NCBI GenBank assembly: GCA_004195035.1
Contig: SGBD01000001.1
Coordinates: 372,001-436,000 of the forward strand
Direction of reading: 5' to 3'
From: Candidatus Acidulodesulfobacterium ferriphilum
GTDB taxonomy: Bacteria > SZUA-79 > Acidulodesulfobacterales > Acidulodesulfobacteraceae
DNA length: 64,000 nt
Of the stretch, positions 16,198 through 26,154 are shown piece after piece; position 1 is the stretch's first letter; each line of letters begins with the position of its first letter. The position numbers and the translations under genes were made by a program. The notes beneath the pieces are model-generated. The model saw only the letters and a program-made list of their open reading frames with translations. It searched no databases and was not told the origin of the DNA.

Positions 16198-18942
16198 CTA
16201 AATACCAGGAAAACTCTGACCCAGGCTAAACTGAATCCTCGTCGGATTATTCCCGTTTATCGGCGTTCCAAGTATTTTGCCATAAGTAATAGTTATGGGT
16301 CCAAACGGGGAATACCAGTTAAAACCGATTCCCGCCGCCTGAACGAGGTCCAATGGAAATACCGGTTCGCTCTGCCCCCATGCATTACCCGCATTCCACC
16401 ATAAAAATCCATAAAAGCCCATCTTTTTAAGAATGGGTACTGAATATTTTGCCTGAACCGTAAACATCTTTGTTCCGCCGATAAGCAAGCCGTTTTGCGA
16501 GGGACCGACGGAATCGTACATAAATCCTAAAAGCGGGTATGTATTCATTATACCGCCGACAAAAAATCTCTGGTATATCGGCAATGCAACGGAAGACCTG
16601 GTTGAAGTTACATAACCTGCCTGCGCCCCCTGCATGAAAGATGTCCCCCACCATAACGGTATATAGTGGTTTGCCTGCGCTACAAATTTGATAAAATCGT
16701 CATTGCCGCCGATCGGGGGACCGGCAAAGCTGACCCTGAAACTGTCTAAATTGCCCGCGGTCGGAACCATAGGATTATTTAATGTGTTATAAACGGTCGT
16801 TAAAGAAGCCTCGCTCGTTATCAATCTCCCCTGAGGCAAAATATTTAAAAGACCGGGAATTATAACCGATGTGTCTTCCTCTAAAAGGTACCTAAAATAT
16901 TCCGTAAGCACATTTTTATAAAGCGGATAACCTAAAGTAATCGAACCGCCGACCGAACGATAGGCAAATTCATAGTAAAGACCGTTAAAGGTGTCATATA
17001 AAGATAAATTAAACGATAAAGGTTTCGCAAAAATATAAGTAAGGTACGGCTGAAGAATATTAAAACTATACGACTGATACGGCCCGCCAACCTGAGCATT
17101 TAAAGAGGCGGATATTCCCGTCCCAAATAAATTTGACTCGGAGATTGACGATATTGCCATAAAAGCCGTGGCAGAGCTATACCCGCCGCCAATCGTAAAT
17201 TTACCCGTATTCTGTTCCTTAACATGCACTTTGACATCTAATATGCTTTCACCCGGAACCTTTTCGGTGGTGATGGCGACATGCTTAAAATACATCAAGT
17301 TTTTTAAATTTTGTCTCGATATTTTTATAAGCTTTGGGTTATATTCCTCGCCGGGGTAAAGAGCGAGCGCTCTAAGTATGACATAGCTGTAAGTAACATC
17401 ATTTCCGGTTATCGTAATTTTGCCGAATTTTGCAATCTTACCCTTATGAACGATTAGTTTAATCAAAACAGAATTTGTTTTTTGTCTGATTTTTATGGAC
17501 GGCTCGACATTCGCAAAGGCATACCCTTTATTTGTGTAGAACTTGGTAATATTCAGTATCTCTTTTTCTATATATTGCCTGTTAAAAATATCCCCCACTT
17601 TTGTGATTATAAGTTTTTTAACGGAAATATATTCCCCCGAATCCTTTTTAACATTTTTTATTTCAAGGTCAACATTCGATATTCTATACTGCGGCCCTTG
17701 GACTATCTTTATGATAATTGTTACATACTTCTTATTTTTAGAGAAAATGAATACGGGTTTTCTGACCCTTACATTTATATAACCGTGATTATAGTAAAAA
17801 CCTAATAATTTAATAATCTGGTTATTTAATTTTGCTTTCTTGAACTTTCCCGCACCCGTTATCCATGTCAGCAGATTAACCGTCTTTATGCCCATCACGG
17901 ATTGAAGCTTTGCCGAAGGGAAAGAGCTGTTGCCTTCAAATTCAACTTTCTCAACCATTACGGGGGAATTTTCGTTTATAAGAAAATGGATGCCGATATA
18001 ATTGCCTTGAAAGGTTGTCTTTTTTACTTTTATCTTCGCATTATAATATCCCTCGGCCGAATATATAAATTTAAGAATTTTTAACGCCTTATCTAAGCCA
18101 TAAGAGCTATAAGGCGAATTAACCTTCAGATTTATTACCTTCTTGATTTTCTTTACGCTTACGGAGGCGTTTCCCGAATATTTAATGTATTTAATGTACG
18201 GTCTTTCGGACACTATAAAAGTAACCGCCAGCCCTTCGGGTACGGCCCGGGCATTAACCATTATATTTTTAAAATACCCTGTTTTATAAAGGTCTTTAAC
18301 GCTTTCGTTGATTTTTTTAATCGAATAATAACCCCCTTTTTTTATCTTAATCTTGCTTGCGATAAATGAAGCGCCCGTCCTTATATTACCTTTTACCCTG
18401 ATAGAATAAATCTTTTTTGAAACAGGCACATGCTTTTTGATTTTTTCCGCTTTTAAGCGGCTCAAAATTAACGAGGACACCTTTTGGGATAAGGTATAAA
18501 TGCTTTTTTCCAAAGACTTTTTACCGGCGCCCGAATATTTTACCGTTTTGGAGTTATAAATATCCGCGGCCTCTATCAGCATGGCATGAATTTCGTAATG
18601 AGATCCAAACCTTGCGATGCTGCCTGTTATAATATAATTTGAATGATATTTTATGCCAAGCCTTTTTATTCCGGCAAGGTTCATCTTTGTATTAAAATTA
18701 AAATACGGCGGTTTTTTAAGGAGCGTGTATGCTAATACAAAGTATGGTTTTTTTGAATCCATATAGGTTTTAAAAACATCGGTAAACGATTTATCTATAT
18801 TTTTTAATGCCGGAGTCCCCTTTTGATGGAAAAAACCGACAAACACATCCTTGTTGTTTAATAAGGCATAAGCTTTTGTCGAATTTAAAAAAACAACAAA
18901 AGAAATGAAAAGTAAAAATAAAGACAATCTGAAAAATTTCAT
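16198..18942 (-). CDS. bamA: Outer membrane assembly factor BamA with extra N-terminal domain
   Basis: Core of the machine that folds beta-barrel proteins into the outer membrane. A signal peptide (1-26) is followed by an additional domain of about 150 residues (27-177) with YIITGSIARFGSHYEIHA, resembling TolB-N/CsgG-type periplasmic domains. Five POTRA domains (about 178-570) then lead to a 16-stranded Omp85 barrel. The C-terminal beta signal reads IQFSLGQSF followed by PGI. At 914 residues it is about 100 longer than E. coli BamA, and the extra domain accounts for this. It lies between lolD and skp. Domain limits are estimated by eye. Confidence 0.95.
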   Translation of the reverse strand: MKFFRLSLFLLFISFVVFLNSTKAYALLNNKDVFVGFFHQKGTPALKNIDKSFTDVFKTYMDSKKPYFVLAYTLLKKPPYFNFNTKMNLAGIKRLGIKYHSNYIITGSIARFGSHYEIHAMLIEAADIYNSKTVKYSGAGKKSLEKSIYTLSQKVSSLILSRLKAEKIKKHVPVSKKIYSIRVKGNIRTGASFIASKIKIKKGGYYSIKKINESVKDLYKTGYFKNIMVNARAVPEGLAVTFIVSERPYIKYIKYSGNASVSVKKIKKVINLKVNSPYSSYGLDKALKILKFIYSAEGYYNAKIKVKKTTFQGNYIGIHFLINENSPVMVEKVEFEGNSSFPSAKLQSVMGIKTVNLLTWITGAGKFKKAKLNNQIIKLLGFYYNHGYINVRVRKPVFIFSKNKKYVTIIIKIVQGPQYRISNVDLEIKNVKKDSGEYISVKKLIITKVGDIFNRQYIEKEILNITKFYTNKGYAFANVEPSIKIRQKTNSVLIKLIVHKGKIAKFGKITITGNDVTYSYVILRALALYPGEEYNPKLIKISRQNLKNLMYFKHVAITTEKVPGESILDVKVHVKEQNTGKFTIGGGYSSATAFMAISSISESNLFGTGISASLNAQVGGPYQSYSFNILQPYLTYIFAKPLSFNLSLYDTFNGLYYEFAYRSVGGSITLGYPLYKNVLTEYFRYLLEEDTSVIIPGLLNILPQGRLITSEASLTTVYNTLNNPMVPTAGNLDSFRVSFAGPPIGGNDDFIKFVAQANHYIPLWWGTSFMQGAQAGYVTSTRSSVALPIYQRFFVGGIMNTYPLLGFMYDSVGPSQNGLLIGGTKMFTVQAKYSVPILKKMGFYGFLWWNAGNAWGQSEPVFPLDLVQAAGIGFNWYSPFGPITITYGKILGTPINGNNPTRIQFSLGQSFPGI

Positions 18943-18973
18943 TTTAATAACCTATCAAATAATAAATTATATG

Positions 18974-19711
18974 TCAATTTATATGTTCTATGATACCGTT
19001 TACGATTTTAATTTTATGTCCCATCATATTTGAAAACTCTTCGTCATGAGTAACGACAATCAGCGTCTTATTATATTTTTTATTTAGATTTATAATTATC
19101 TCGTGTAGTTTTTCCGCATGTCTCGGGTCTAAATTACCCGTCGGTTCGTCCATTAAAACAACCTTTGGAGAGCCTATAAGAGCCCTTGCAATTGCCGCCC
19201 TCTGTTGTTCCCCTCCCGAAAGCGTATACGGCTTAAAATTCAGCCTGTGTTCAAGCCCCAGCTCGCATAAATAATCGCGCGCAATTTTTAACGCCTTCGC
19301 TTTTGGTTCATTCCTTATATATAGCGGCATGGCAACATTTTCAATACAGCTGAATTCGTTTAAAAGATAATGAAACTGAAAAACAAAACCTATATTTTCG
19401 TTGCGAAATTCGGAAAGTCTTTTATCCGTCAGCCCGTATATATCTGCATTTTCAAAATACCCGACACTTCCCGAATCCGGTTTTAAAAGCGTCCCCATAA
19501 TGTGAAGCAGAGTGCTTTTGCCTGTGCCCGATTCCCCTGTTATTGCAAATGTCTCGCCGGCTTTTATTTCTAAATCGGCTGCGTCAAGAATGCTGACGGT
19601 TTCGTCCCCCGTTTTAAATATTTTGCTTACCTTCCTTAAGCATATTGCAGGTGAGGTTGGCTCCGCCGGTCCTGCGGACCGCTGATTTTCAATTCCATGA
19701 TATTTATTCAT
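18974..19711 (-). CDS. lolD: Lipoprotein-releasing ABC transporter ATPase LolD
   Basis: ATPase of the LolCDE-type complex that extracts lipoproteins from the inner membrane for transfer to the outer membrane. The 245 residues show Walker A GESGTGKSTLLH, Q-loop FVFQFHYLLNEF, signature LSGGEQQRAAIARAL, Walker B VVLMDEPTGNLD and the switch histidine VVTHDEEF. The ATG overlaps the end of the permease gene by eight bases. The MacB/FtsE-like ATPases are close relatives; the LolC/E-type partner decides the assignment. Confidence 0.93.
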   Translation of the reverse strand: MNKYHGIENQRSAGPAEPTSPAICLRKVSKIFKTGDETVSILDAADLEIKAGETFAITGESGTGKSTLLHIMGTLLKPDSGSVGYFENADIYGLTDKRLSEFRNENIGFVFQFHYLLNEFSCIENVAMPLYIRNEPKAKALKIARDYLCELGLEHRLNFKPYTLSGGEQQRAAIARALIGSPKVVLMDEPTGNLDPRHAEKLHEIIINLNKKYNKTLIVVTHDEEFSNMMGHKIKIVNGIIEHIN

Positions 19712-20948
19712 GTCTTACGCCCTCAGCAGGATCTATTTTGCTTGCTTTATAGGAAGGGTACAGCGTTGCTATAAAGCTTAAAAAAAGGGCGCTGGATCCG
19801 ATAACTATAAACTCGCCCGGGGTCATTCTTACAGGCAGGGTTGTTATGTAATAAACAGAGGACGGCAGGCTTATTATATGATAAGTCTTTTCAAGGTAAC
19901 CGATTAAAAAACCCGATATAAGCCCGAGCGAAGTTCCGACAAGACCTATTATGATGCCCTGGGCCATAAAAATAATCATTATATCCCTCGAACTTGCACC
20001 TATAGATTTTAATATGGCTATGTCTTTGCGTTTTTCCATAACAACCATAATCAATGTAGAAATAATATTAAATGCCGCCACTAATACAATTAAGGAAAGT
20101 ATAATAAACATAGTAAGCTTTTCCAATCTTATGGCGGAAAATAGGTTTTTGTTAAGTTCCTCCCAGCTTAACGCATAAAAAGAGGATGACGGCTTTTTGT
20201 TTAATATTCTCTCTATCTTTTTTGCGTAGAGGTTTGCAAGCCCTATCTTATCAAGTTTAACCTCCATTCCCGTTACGGTGCCGCGGGGTAATCCCAAAAA
20301 CATCTGCGCATTTTTTATAGAGATAAAAGAAAATGTGGAGTCGTAATTGTACATGCCGCTGTTTATAATTCCGCAAACGGTGAACCTTTCGGTTTTCGGC
20401 ACAATACCAAACGGGGTCATCTGCCCTTCGGGAGACATTATAAGCACCTTATCCCCTACCGAAACCCCGAGGTTTTGCGCCAGAACCTTTCCAAGCACTA
20501 TACCGTTGTACTTTTTGCCGTTAAGCCCGTTTAAACTCCCTTTAATTAAATACTTTTTTAGATTTGTTACCTTTTCCTCCGTTTTAATATCGATTCCTCT
20601 TAAGACGCTGCCTGTTGAGGTACCGGCGGAAGAAATCATAACATCCGTATAAATGAAAGGTGAAACGCTTTTAACCCCTTTTATGGCGGATATATCTTTC
20701 ATCACGCCGTCATAATGATTAATGGAGCTGTTATAATTTAAAACAATAATTTGAGATTCGATTCCGATAACTTTGTTTTCGAGCGCACGGTCGAAACCGC
20801 TCATTACCGATATAACTACAATCAAAGCCATCACGCCTATCGCTATGCCCGATATAGATATAAAACTCAGCAAAGATATAAAGGAGTTATTTTTCGGCTT
20901 TAAATAACGAAGAGCAATATTTGTATGAAAATTCATATCATCGGTCAT
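19704..20948 (-). CDS. lolC: Lipoprotein-releasing permease LolC/LolE family
   Basis: Integral membrane subunit of the lipoprotein-releasing system. Topology is typical: one helix near residues 20-50, a large periplasmic domain (about 50-265), then three C-terminal helices. The family motif KSIGASSRDIMIIFMAQG of the FtsX fold precedes the third helix. At 414 residues it fits. Only one permease gene is present, so it may form a homodimer (LolF style). It starts two bases after lysS and overlaps lolD. Confidence 0.93.
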   Translation of the reverse strand: MTDDMNFHTNIALRYLKPKNNSFISLLSFISISGIAIGVMALIVVISVMSGFDRALENKVIGIESQIIVLNYNSSINHYDGVMKDISAIKGVKSVSPFIYTDVMISSAGTSTGSVLRGIDIKTEEKVTNLKKYLIKGSLNGLNGKKYNGIVLGKVLAQNLGVSVGDKVLIMSPEGQMTPFGIVPKTERFTVCGIINSGMYNYDSTFSFISIKNAQMFLGLPRGTVTGMEVKLDKIGLANLYAKKIERILNKKPSSSFYALSWEELNKNLFSAIRLEKLTMFIILSLIVLVAAFNIISTLIMVVMEKRKDIAILKSIGASSRDIMIIFMAQGIIIGLVGTSLGLISGFLIGYLEKTYHIISLPSSVYYITTLPVRMTPGEFIVIGSSALFLSFIATLYPSYKASKIDPAEGVRHE

Positions 20949-20950
20949 TT

Positions 20951-22441
20951 TTACTTGTTAACGGGTTTAAGCAACGGAAATAATATAACATCTCTAATGG
21001 AATACGAATTCGTTAAAAGCATAACAATCCTGTCTATGCCTATACCGCAGCCGGCAGTGGGGGGAAGCCCCTGTTTCAGCGCCTCGATGTAGTCGTCGTC
21101 CATTTCCACAGGAAGTCCTTCTTTAATTTTTGCATCCACCTGCGACTTAAACCTTTCTTCCTGATCGAACGGGTCATTAAGCTCCGAAAAGGCATTTCCT
21201 ATTTCCCTTCCTGCTATGAATAGCTCAAACCTGTCCGCAACCGAGGGATCTTCATCGTTCCTTCTCGCTAAAGGCGAGCTTTCGACGGGATAATCCGTCA
21301 CAAAAGTAGGATTTATAAGTTTCGGCTCCACCGTTTCATCGAATAAAAGGGTTAATAGTTCGCCATAGCTGTCATTTCTGCTTATATTAGAAACATTTTT
21401 TGCCGTTAGGATGTCATAAATCTTTGAGGCGGAATCTACTTCTTCGGGCTTGAATCCCGCAATTTCGAAAAGGCTGTCCTTTAATTTTATTCTTTTAAAG
21501 GGGGGAGTAAAATCTAATTTTTCAGAGGCATAGTCGATTTGAAGATTCCCGCAAATATGTTTTGCGAGTTCGGAAAGCATCTCCTCGACAAAATTCATTA
21601 AATATTCGTGCGTCGCGTATGCCATATAAAATTCTAACATCGTAAATTCGGGGTTGTGTTTTACGGAAATGCCTTCGTTGCGAAAATTTCTCCCAATTTC
21701 GTACACCCTGTCAAAGCCGCCTACGACTAATCTTTTTAAATACAACTCTGGCGCTATTCGCATATAAAGTTCTAAATTAAGGGCGTTATGATGCGTTTTA
21801 AAAGGCCTTGCCGTTGCGCCACCCGGGTTAGTCTGCATAACCGGCGTTTCAACCTCTAAAAATTCGTTGGAATTTAAAAAGGAGCGTATAAAATTAATCG
21901 TCTGCGCCCTTTTTTTAAATATCTCGCGCGCCCCCTCGTTTGCTATTAAATCTATATATCTTTTTCTGAAACGGGCCTCGATGTCCTTAAGCCCGTGCCA
22001 TTTTTCAGGCAAAGGCAAAATAGATTTAGTCAGGATGCCGATACGCTCTACTTTTATCGTCAGTTCATTTGTTTTTGTCCTGAAAAGATGTCCCTCCACC
22101 CCGACAATATCTCCCGCATCGATAAATTCGGTAAAAAGCTCAAAATCACCATCTTTTACCGTACCTTTTTGGATATAACACTGTATCTCCCCTTCGCCGT
22201 CCCGAAGCCTGAAAAACGAAGCCTTGCCAAAATTTCTTATGATAAGAATTCTGCCGGCAGTTTTTACGCCTGCCGTATTTTTTTCAAAAAACTCTCTGTC
22301 TTTTGAATTATATTCGCCTATAATCTCTTTAATATTTTCTTCTTTTATAAAATTATTATCAAAAGGGTTTATCCCTTTTTCTTTTAATTTTTTTAGCTTT
22401 TCAATGCGCCCTTTTTCGACAAGATTTAGCTCCTGTTCCAA
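20951..22441 (-). CDS. lysS: Lysyl-tRNA synthetase (class II)
   Basis: Charges tRNA-Lys. An N-terminal OB-fold anticodon-binding domain (about 55-165) is followed by the class II core: motif 1 near FLEVETPVMQTNPGGATARPF, motif 2 FRNEGISVKHNPEFTMLE and motif 3 TAGCGIGIDRIVMLL. The length is 496. The start codon is TTG at 22441, supported by a strong GGGAGGG ribosome-binding site seven bases upstream. It follows prfB, a pairing also found in E. coli. Confidence 0.97.
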   Translation of the reverse strand: MEQELNLVEKGRIEKLKKLKEKGINPFDNNFIKEENIKEIIGEYNSKDREFFEKNTAGVKTAGRILIIRNFGKASFFRLRDGEGEIQCYIQKGTVKDGDFELFTEFIDAGDIVGVEGHLFRTKTNELTIKVERIGILTKSILPLPEKWHGLKDIEARFRKRYIDLIANEGAREIFKKRAQTINFIRSFLNSNEFLEVETPVMQTNPGGATARPFKTHHNALNLELYMRIAPELYLKRLVVGGFDRVYEIGRNFRNEGISVKHNPEFTMLEFYMAYATHEYLMNFVEEMLSELAKHICGNLQIDYASEKLDFTPPFKRIKLKDSLFEIAGFKPEEVDSASKIYDILTAKNVSNISRNDSYGELLTLLFDETVEPKLINPTFVTDYPVESSPLARRNDEDPSVADRFELFIAGREIGNAFSELNDPFDQEERFKSQVDAKIKEGLPVEMDDDYIEALKQGLPPTAGCGIGIDRIVMLLTNSYSIRDVILFPLLKPVNK

Positions 22442-22460
22442 ACTAAAGCCCTCCCTATTT

Positions 22461-23595
22461 TTATTCCTTTGCCTTTACTCCCAGCAAATATGCGCTTATA
22501 AATTCATCTATATCCCCGTCAAAAACACTCTGGTCGTCATAAACGGTTACCCCCGTTCTATGATCTTTTATTACACGGTTTGGATTGAGCGTGTAAGACC
22601 TTATCTGAGAACCCCATGATATATCTTTTTTGGTTTTTTGAAGCTTGCTTTCCTCTTCCTCTTTTTTCTTTTTATAATAATCGTATAGTCTTGCCCTTAA
22701 CAGCTTATATGCAACATCCTTGTTTTTATGCTGGGACCTTTCATTTTGACATGCCACAACAATCCCGGTCGGAATATGAGTGATTCTGACGGCCGAATCG
22801 GTAGTGTTTACATGCTGTCCGCCAGCCCCGCTAGAACGATATGTATCTATCCTTAAATCTTTTTCATCTATGACGATGTCGATATTATCGTCTATTTCAG
22901 GATAGACAAAAACAGAGGCAAAGGATGTATGCCTTCTTTTATTGGCATCAAAGGGGGAAATCCTGACAAGCCTGTGAACCCCGATTTCAGCCTTAAGGTA
23001 GCCGTAAGCAAATTCACCGTACACAACAAATGTCACGCTTTTAACACCGGCTTCTTCGCCGGCGTTATACTCCATTATAATGGTTTTAAATCTTTTTCGT
23101 TCCGCCCATCTTAAATACATTCTCAAAAGCATGTTTGCAAAATCCATAGACTCCGTTCCGCCGGAACCTGCGTGAATTTCAACAATAGCGTTAAGCTTAT
23201 CGTCTTTTCCCGAAAGAGTGAGATCTATTTCTAAACCAGAAATCTCTTTTTCAAGCGGCTTTAGGCTCTCCGCAAGGTCGGATAACATATTTTCATCGTT
23301 AGCCTCTAAAGACAGAGCATATAAATCCTTTATATGTTTAAATTCGCCATAGACCTTATAAAACGGCTTCAATCTATTTTCAATTGCCGACTTTTCCTTT
23401 AGCACCGATGTCGAAAAAGAAATATCGTTATAAAATCCCTCTTTTGCGGTTATCCCGTCTATTTCTTTAAGCCTGTCCTTTAGTCTGGCAACTTCAAAGC
23501 CTCCTCCCTATTTTTTCAAGTTTATCGTCAAGACCTTTTACCATTCTATCCAGAAGGCTTAAATTTAAAACATCGCTTACCTTTGAATCAGACAC
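22461..23595 (-). CDS. prfB: Peptide chain release factor 2, programmed +1 frameshift
   Basis: Releases nascent peptides at UGA and UAA. The gene lies in two frames: GTG at 23595 (AGGGAG ribosome-binding site eight bases upstream) opens 33 codons ending CTT TGA at 23499-23494. A +1 shift over the T at 23496 continues with GAAGTTGCC to the stop at 22461, giving 377 residues in all. The second frame has no good start, because its first internal ATG (23405) would drop the first helices. The tripeptide SPF (RISPFDANKRR) that reads UGA and the GGQ of SSGAGGQHVNTTDS are present. As known for RF2, low RF2 would favour the shift (autoregulation). Followed by lysS. Confidence 0.95.
23494..23508 (-). 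promoter_or_regulatory. RF2 programmed frameshift site
   Basis: Read on the minus strand the site is GGGAGGAGG followed by CTTTGA and then A. The purine run mimics a Shine-Dalgarno sequence directly upstream of the slippery CTT and the in-frame TGA. The E. coli arrangement is AGGGGG, three bases, CTT TGA C. Here the base after TGA is A rather than C. The reading frames before and after match the RF2 family, which makes the site functional by inference. Confidence 0.92.
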
Positions 23596-23624
23596 TATAT
23601 AATCTCCCTTAAATATTATAAAAT

Positions 23625-25199
23625 TTAAATCCGCCTTTTAAAAGATTTATTTAAAAAAAGGTATGATATTATTAAATATATTAAAGATAAAGAAAAAAGA
23701 GCAGTAACGATATAAGTAAATATATTACCATATAAAGCAAAAAAAGTCTTTTTATTAATTAATTTTACATATCCTATCATAAATGTTCTTTTGAAAATGC
23801 CTGTTTCTTCCAGTATTTTACCGGTTGGAGATATTATTCCGCTAATTCCGGAGTTTCCAGCCCTTGCCACATACCTGTCGTTTTCTACTGCCGAAAAAAC
23901 GGTCATAGACATATCCTGATACGGCGCGGATGTCTTTCCGTACCAGGCGTCGTCCGTAATACTGATTAAAAGATTAGCGCCGTCTTTTGAAAAATTTCTT
24001 ACCAATGAGTTAAAATATGCTTCATAGCATATCATGGAACCCGCCTTAATCTTACCGTCTTTTAAAATTCTAAATTTTTTACCCGCAGTGAAATTTCCGA
24101 TTCCCGCTCCTTTTAAAATATGGGCTAAAAAAGGAAATTGATGCCTTAACGGAATATATTCGCCAAACGGAACGAGATGATTTTTATCGTAATAAGAATA
24201 TCTTCCCGATTTGTCAAACATATAATCTCTGTTATAATAGAGGTATTTTCCGTTTAAAAACCTGACGCCTATGGCTCCAAAAATTAAATTGATATTGCTT
24301 TTTTTTACAAAATCCATAATTTTGTTCCAATAGTACGGATAGAATGATATGATGTATGGAAGCGCCGTTTCAGGCCATACGACAATTTTGGGCTTGTATT
24401 TTAACGATTTTTTAGTTAAATTTAAATAAATTTTGGTAGTCCTTTTTTTTGTAATCCTCCATTTTTGAAACATCCCGATATTTCCTTGAATTAAAGCAAC
24501 TTCCAGCGGCTTTTTGTTCTTTAACGATGCCCTTACGGAATAAATATTATAATAGCCGTACAATATAACCGAAATAAAGATAAGTAAAACCAAAATCAGC
24601 TCAAAAAGCGCCTGTTTTTTTGATATTTCATTTTTAAAGAATATAAAGTGGAAAATGGAGTAATTTATAAGAACTATGATGAAAGAAAGTCCAAACGCCC
24701 CCGTTATATTGGAAATTTGGATGAATGGAAGATTTAAATATTGGGAAAAACCCAAATTTTCCCACGGAAAACCTGTCAGCAGGTTTGATTTCAGAAACTC
24801 AAAAAAAACCCAGCATGACGGAATTAAAATAATGCTTAATCTTTTATAATTATTTAACAAAATTTTACCGAACCCTGCAAATAAAGCGATGTACAGGCTT
24901 AAATAAGCGGAAAGAAGCAGAAGGGCAAAGACGGCTGTATAATATGGAAGGTTTCCAAAAACATGGACGGTATATACTATCCAGTACATTATAAAAATAT
25001 AGGAAACAAGTCCTGCTATAAAGCCGTAAAAAAACGAATCTTTGAAGCCTCTGGATTTCTTTATTACATATAAAAGAGGGATGAGGGCAAACCATGCAAG
25101 AAACTCAAGATTGAAATTCGGAAACAAAAAAGCTATAAGCAATCCCGATAAGGCGGATAAAGCGGCTCTCATTAAAAAGTCTCTGGAAATTTTCGGCAT
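23625..25199 (-). CDS. lnt: Apolipoprotein N-acyltransferase
   Basis: Adds the third acyl chain to the N-terminal cysteine of lipoproteins, acting at the periplasmic face of the inner membrane. N-terminal membrane helices (about 10-215) are followed by a nitrilase-fold domain with the catalytic triad Glu277 (VWPETALPY), Lys339 (YDKNHLVPFGEYIP) and Cys391 (GSMICYEAYF). A final membrane helix sits near 495-515. At 524 residues it is normal. It fits functionally with lolCD downstream, since triacylated lipoproteins are the Lol substrates. Confidence 0.96.
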   Translation of the reverse strand: MPKISRDFLMRAALSALSGLLIAFLFPNFNLEFLAWFALIPLLYVIKKSRGFKDSFFYGFIAGLVSYIFIMYWIVYTVHVFGNLPYYTAVFALLLLSAYLSLYIALFAGFGKILLNNYKRLSIILIPSCWVFFEFLKSNLLTGFPWENLGFSQYLNLPFIQISNITGAFGLSFIIVLINYSIFHFIFFKNEISKKQALFELILVLLIFISVILYGYYNIYSVRASLKNKKPLEVALIQGNIGMFQKWRITKKRTTKIYLNLTKKSLKYKPKIVVWPETALPYIISFYPYYWNKIMDFVKKSNINLIFGAIGVRFLNGKYLYYNRDYMFDKSGRYSYYDKNHLVPFGEYIPLRHQFPFLAHILKGAGIGNFTAGKKFRILKDGKIKAGSMICYEAYFNSLVRNFSKDGANLLISITDDAWYGKTSAPYQDMSMTVFSAVENDRYVARAGNSGISGIISPTGKILEETGIFKRTFMIGYVKLINKKTFFALYGNIFTYIVTALFSLSLIYLIISYLFLNKSFKRRI

Positions 25200-25239
25200 T
25201 ATAGAATTAAGGTCATTTATTTAAACTTCGTTTGAATTT

Positions 25240-26121
25240 CTAAAGAACCTTTTTCGATTCTTCCCATAAGTCGTCAAGTTTTTGAGGACCGAGTTCGGAA
25301 AACGGAAGCAAAGCTTTCTTCTCCATATAACCGAATCTTTCTATAAATTTATTCGATGATTTATTTAAAGCATTGCAGGGATGAATATCCATAAATCTTC
25401 CTATATTAACAATCGAAAATATTATATCCCCGTATTCCTCTTTAATCTTGTTTAAAATATTTTCATCTTTCGGTTTATCTTTACTTTTATTTAATTCATT
25501 TAATTCATTTTTAAGTTCGGCAAGCTCTTCATAAATCTTATTAAAGGCATCGCCTAAATTGTCGAAATCAAATCCTAATCTTTTAGCCTTTTCCTGTATC
25601 ATATTAGCCCTGTGAAGAGCGGGCAAGCTTTCGGATACATACACGGAGGAGTTTTTTGTTTTTGAAGGGGCTCCGATGTTTTGTTGTTTTTCCATTTTCT
25701 CTTCAGCCTTAATTCTTTCCCAATTTTTAAGAATAACATCGTCTAAACACTCCCCCTCTTTTAATGAAAAAGAGGCATCAAAAACATGCGGATGCCTTCT
25801 GAGCAATTTTTTAATTATGGCATTTACGACATCGTCTAATGAAAATTCTTTCTTTTCTTCGTATATGTCGGATAAAAATATGACCTGGAGTAGCAAATCG
25901 CCCAACTCTTCCATTATCTCTATCTTTTCCCCCGAACTTATCGCATCTACGACTTCGTAGGCTTCTTCTATAACATAGGGCTTTAATGTCTCTTCGGTCT
26001 GTTTTCTATCCCATGGGCAACCCTCTTCCGACCGCAATTTCTTGACTATGTTTATTAGTCCCTGAATCCCTGAATATTTTTCATAGTTTTCATAATTTTT
26101 CATATTCTTTTGACCAATCAT
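25240..26121 (-). CDS. mazG: Nucleoside triphosphate pyrophosphohydrolase MazG
   Basis: House-cleaning enzyme hydrolysing (d)NTPs to the monophosphates. It carries two MazG-type helical repeats. The N-terminal one has GCPWDRKQT, the metal-binding EEAYEVVDAI and EELGDLLLQVIF; the C-terminal one has KIYEELAELKNELNEL and EEYGDIIFSIVN. The C-terminal region with FGYMEKKA is also family-like. At 293 residues it is slightly longer than E. coli MazG, partly through a linker around residues 145-165. A downstream start is possible within the first 20 residues. Confidence 0.95.
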   Translation of the reverse strand: MIGQKNMKNYENYEKYSGIQGLINIVKKLRSEEGCPWDRKQTEETLKPYVIEEAYEVVDAISSGEKIEIMEELGDLLLQVIFLSDIYEEKKEFSLDDVVNAIIKKLLRRHPHVFDASFSLKEGECLDDVILKNWERIKAEEKMEKQQNIGAPSKTKNSSVYVSESLPALHRANMIQEKAKRLGFDFDNLGDAFNKIYEELAELKNELNELNKSKDKPKDENILNKIKEEYGDIIFSIVNIGRFMDIHPCNALNKSSNKFIERFGYMEKKALLPFSELGPQKLDDLWEESKKVL

Positions 26122-26154
26122 AATATAGCCTCTTATTTTGAAAGAAAAGGGGAT

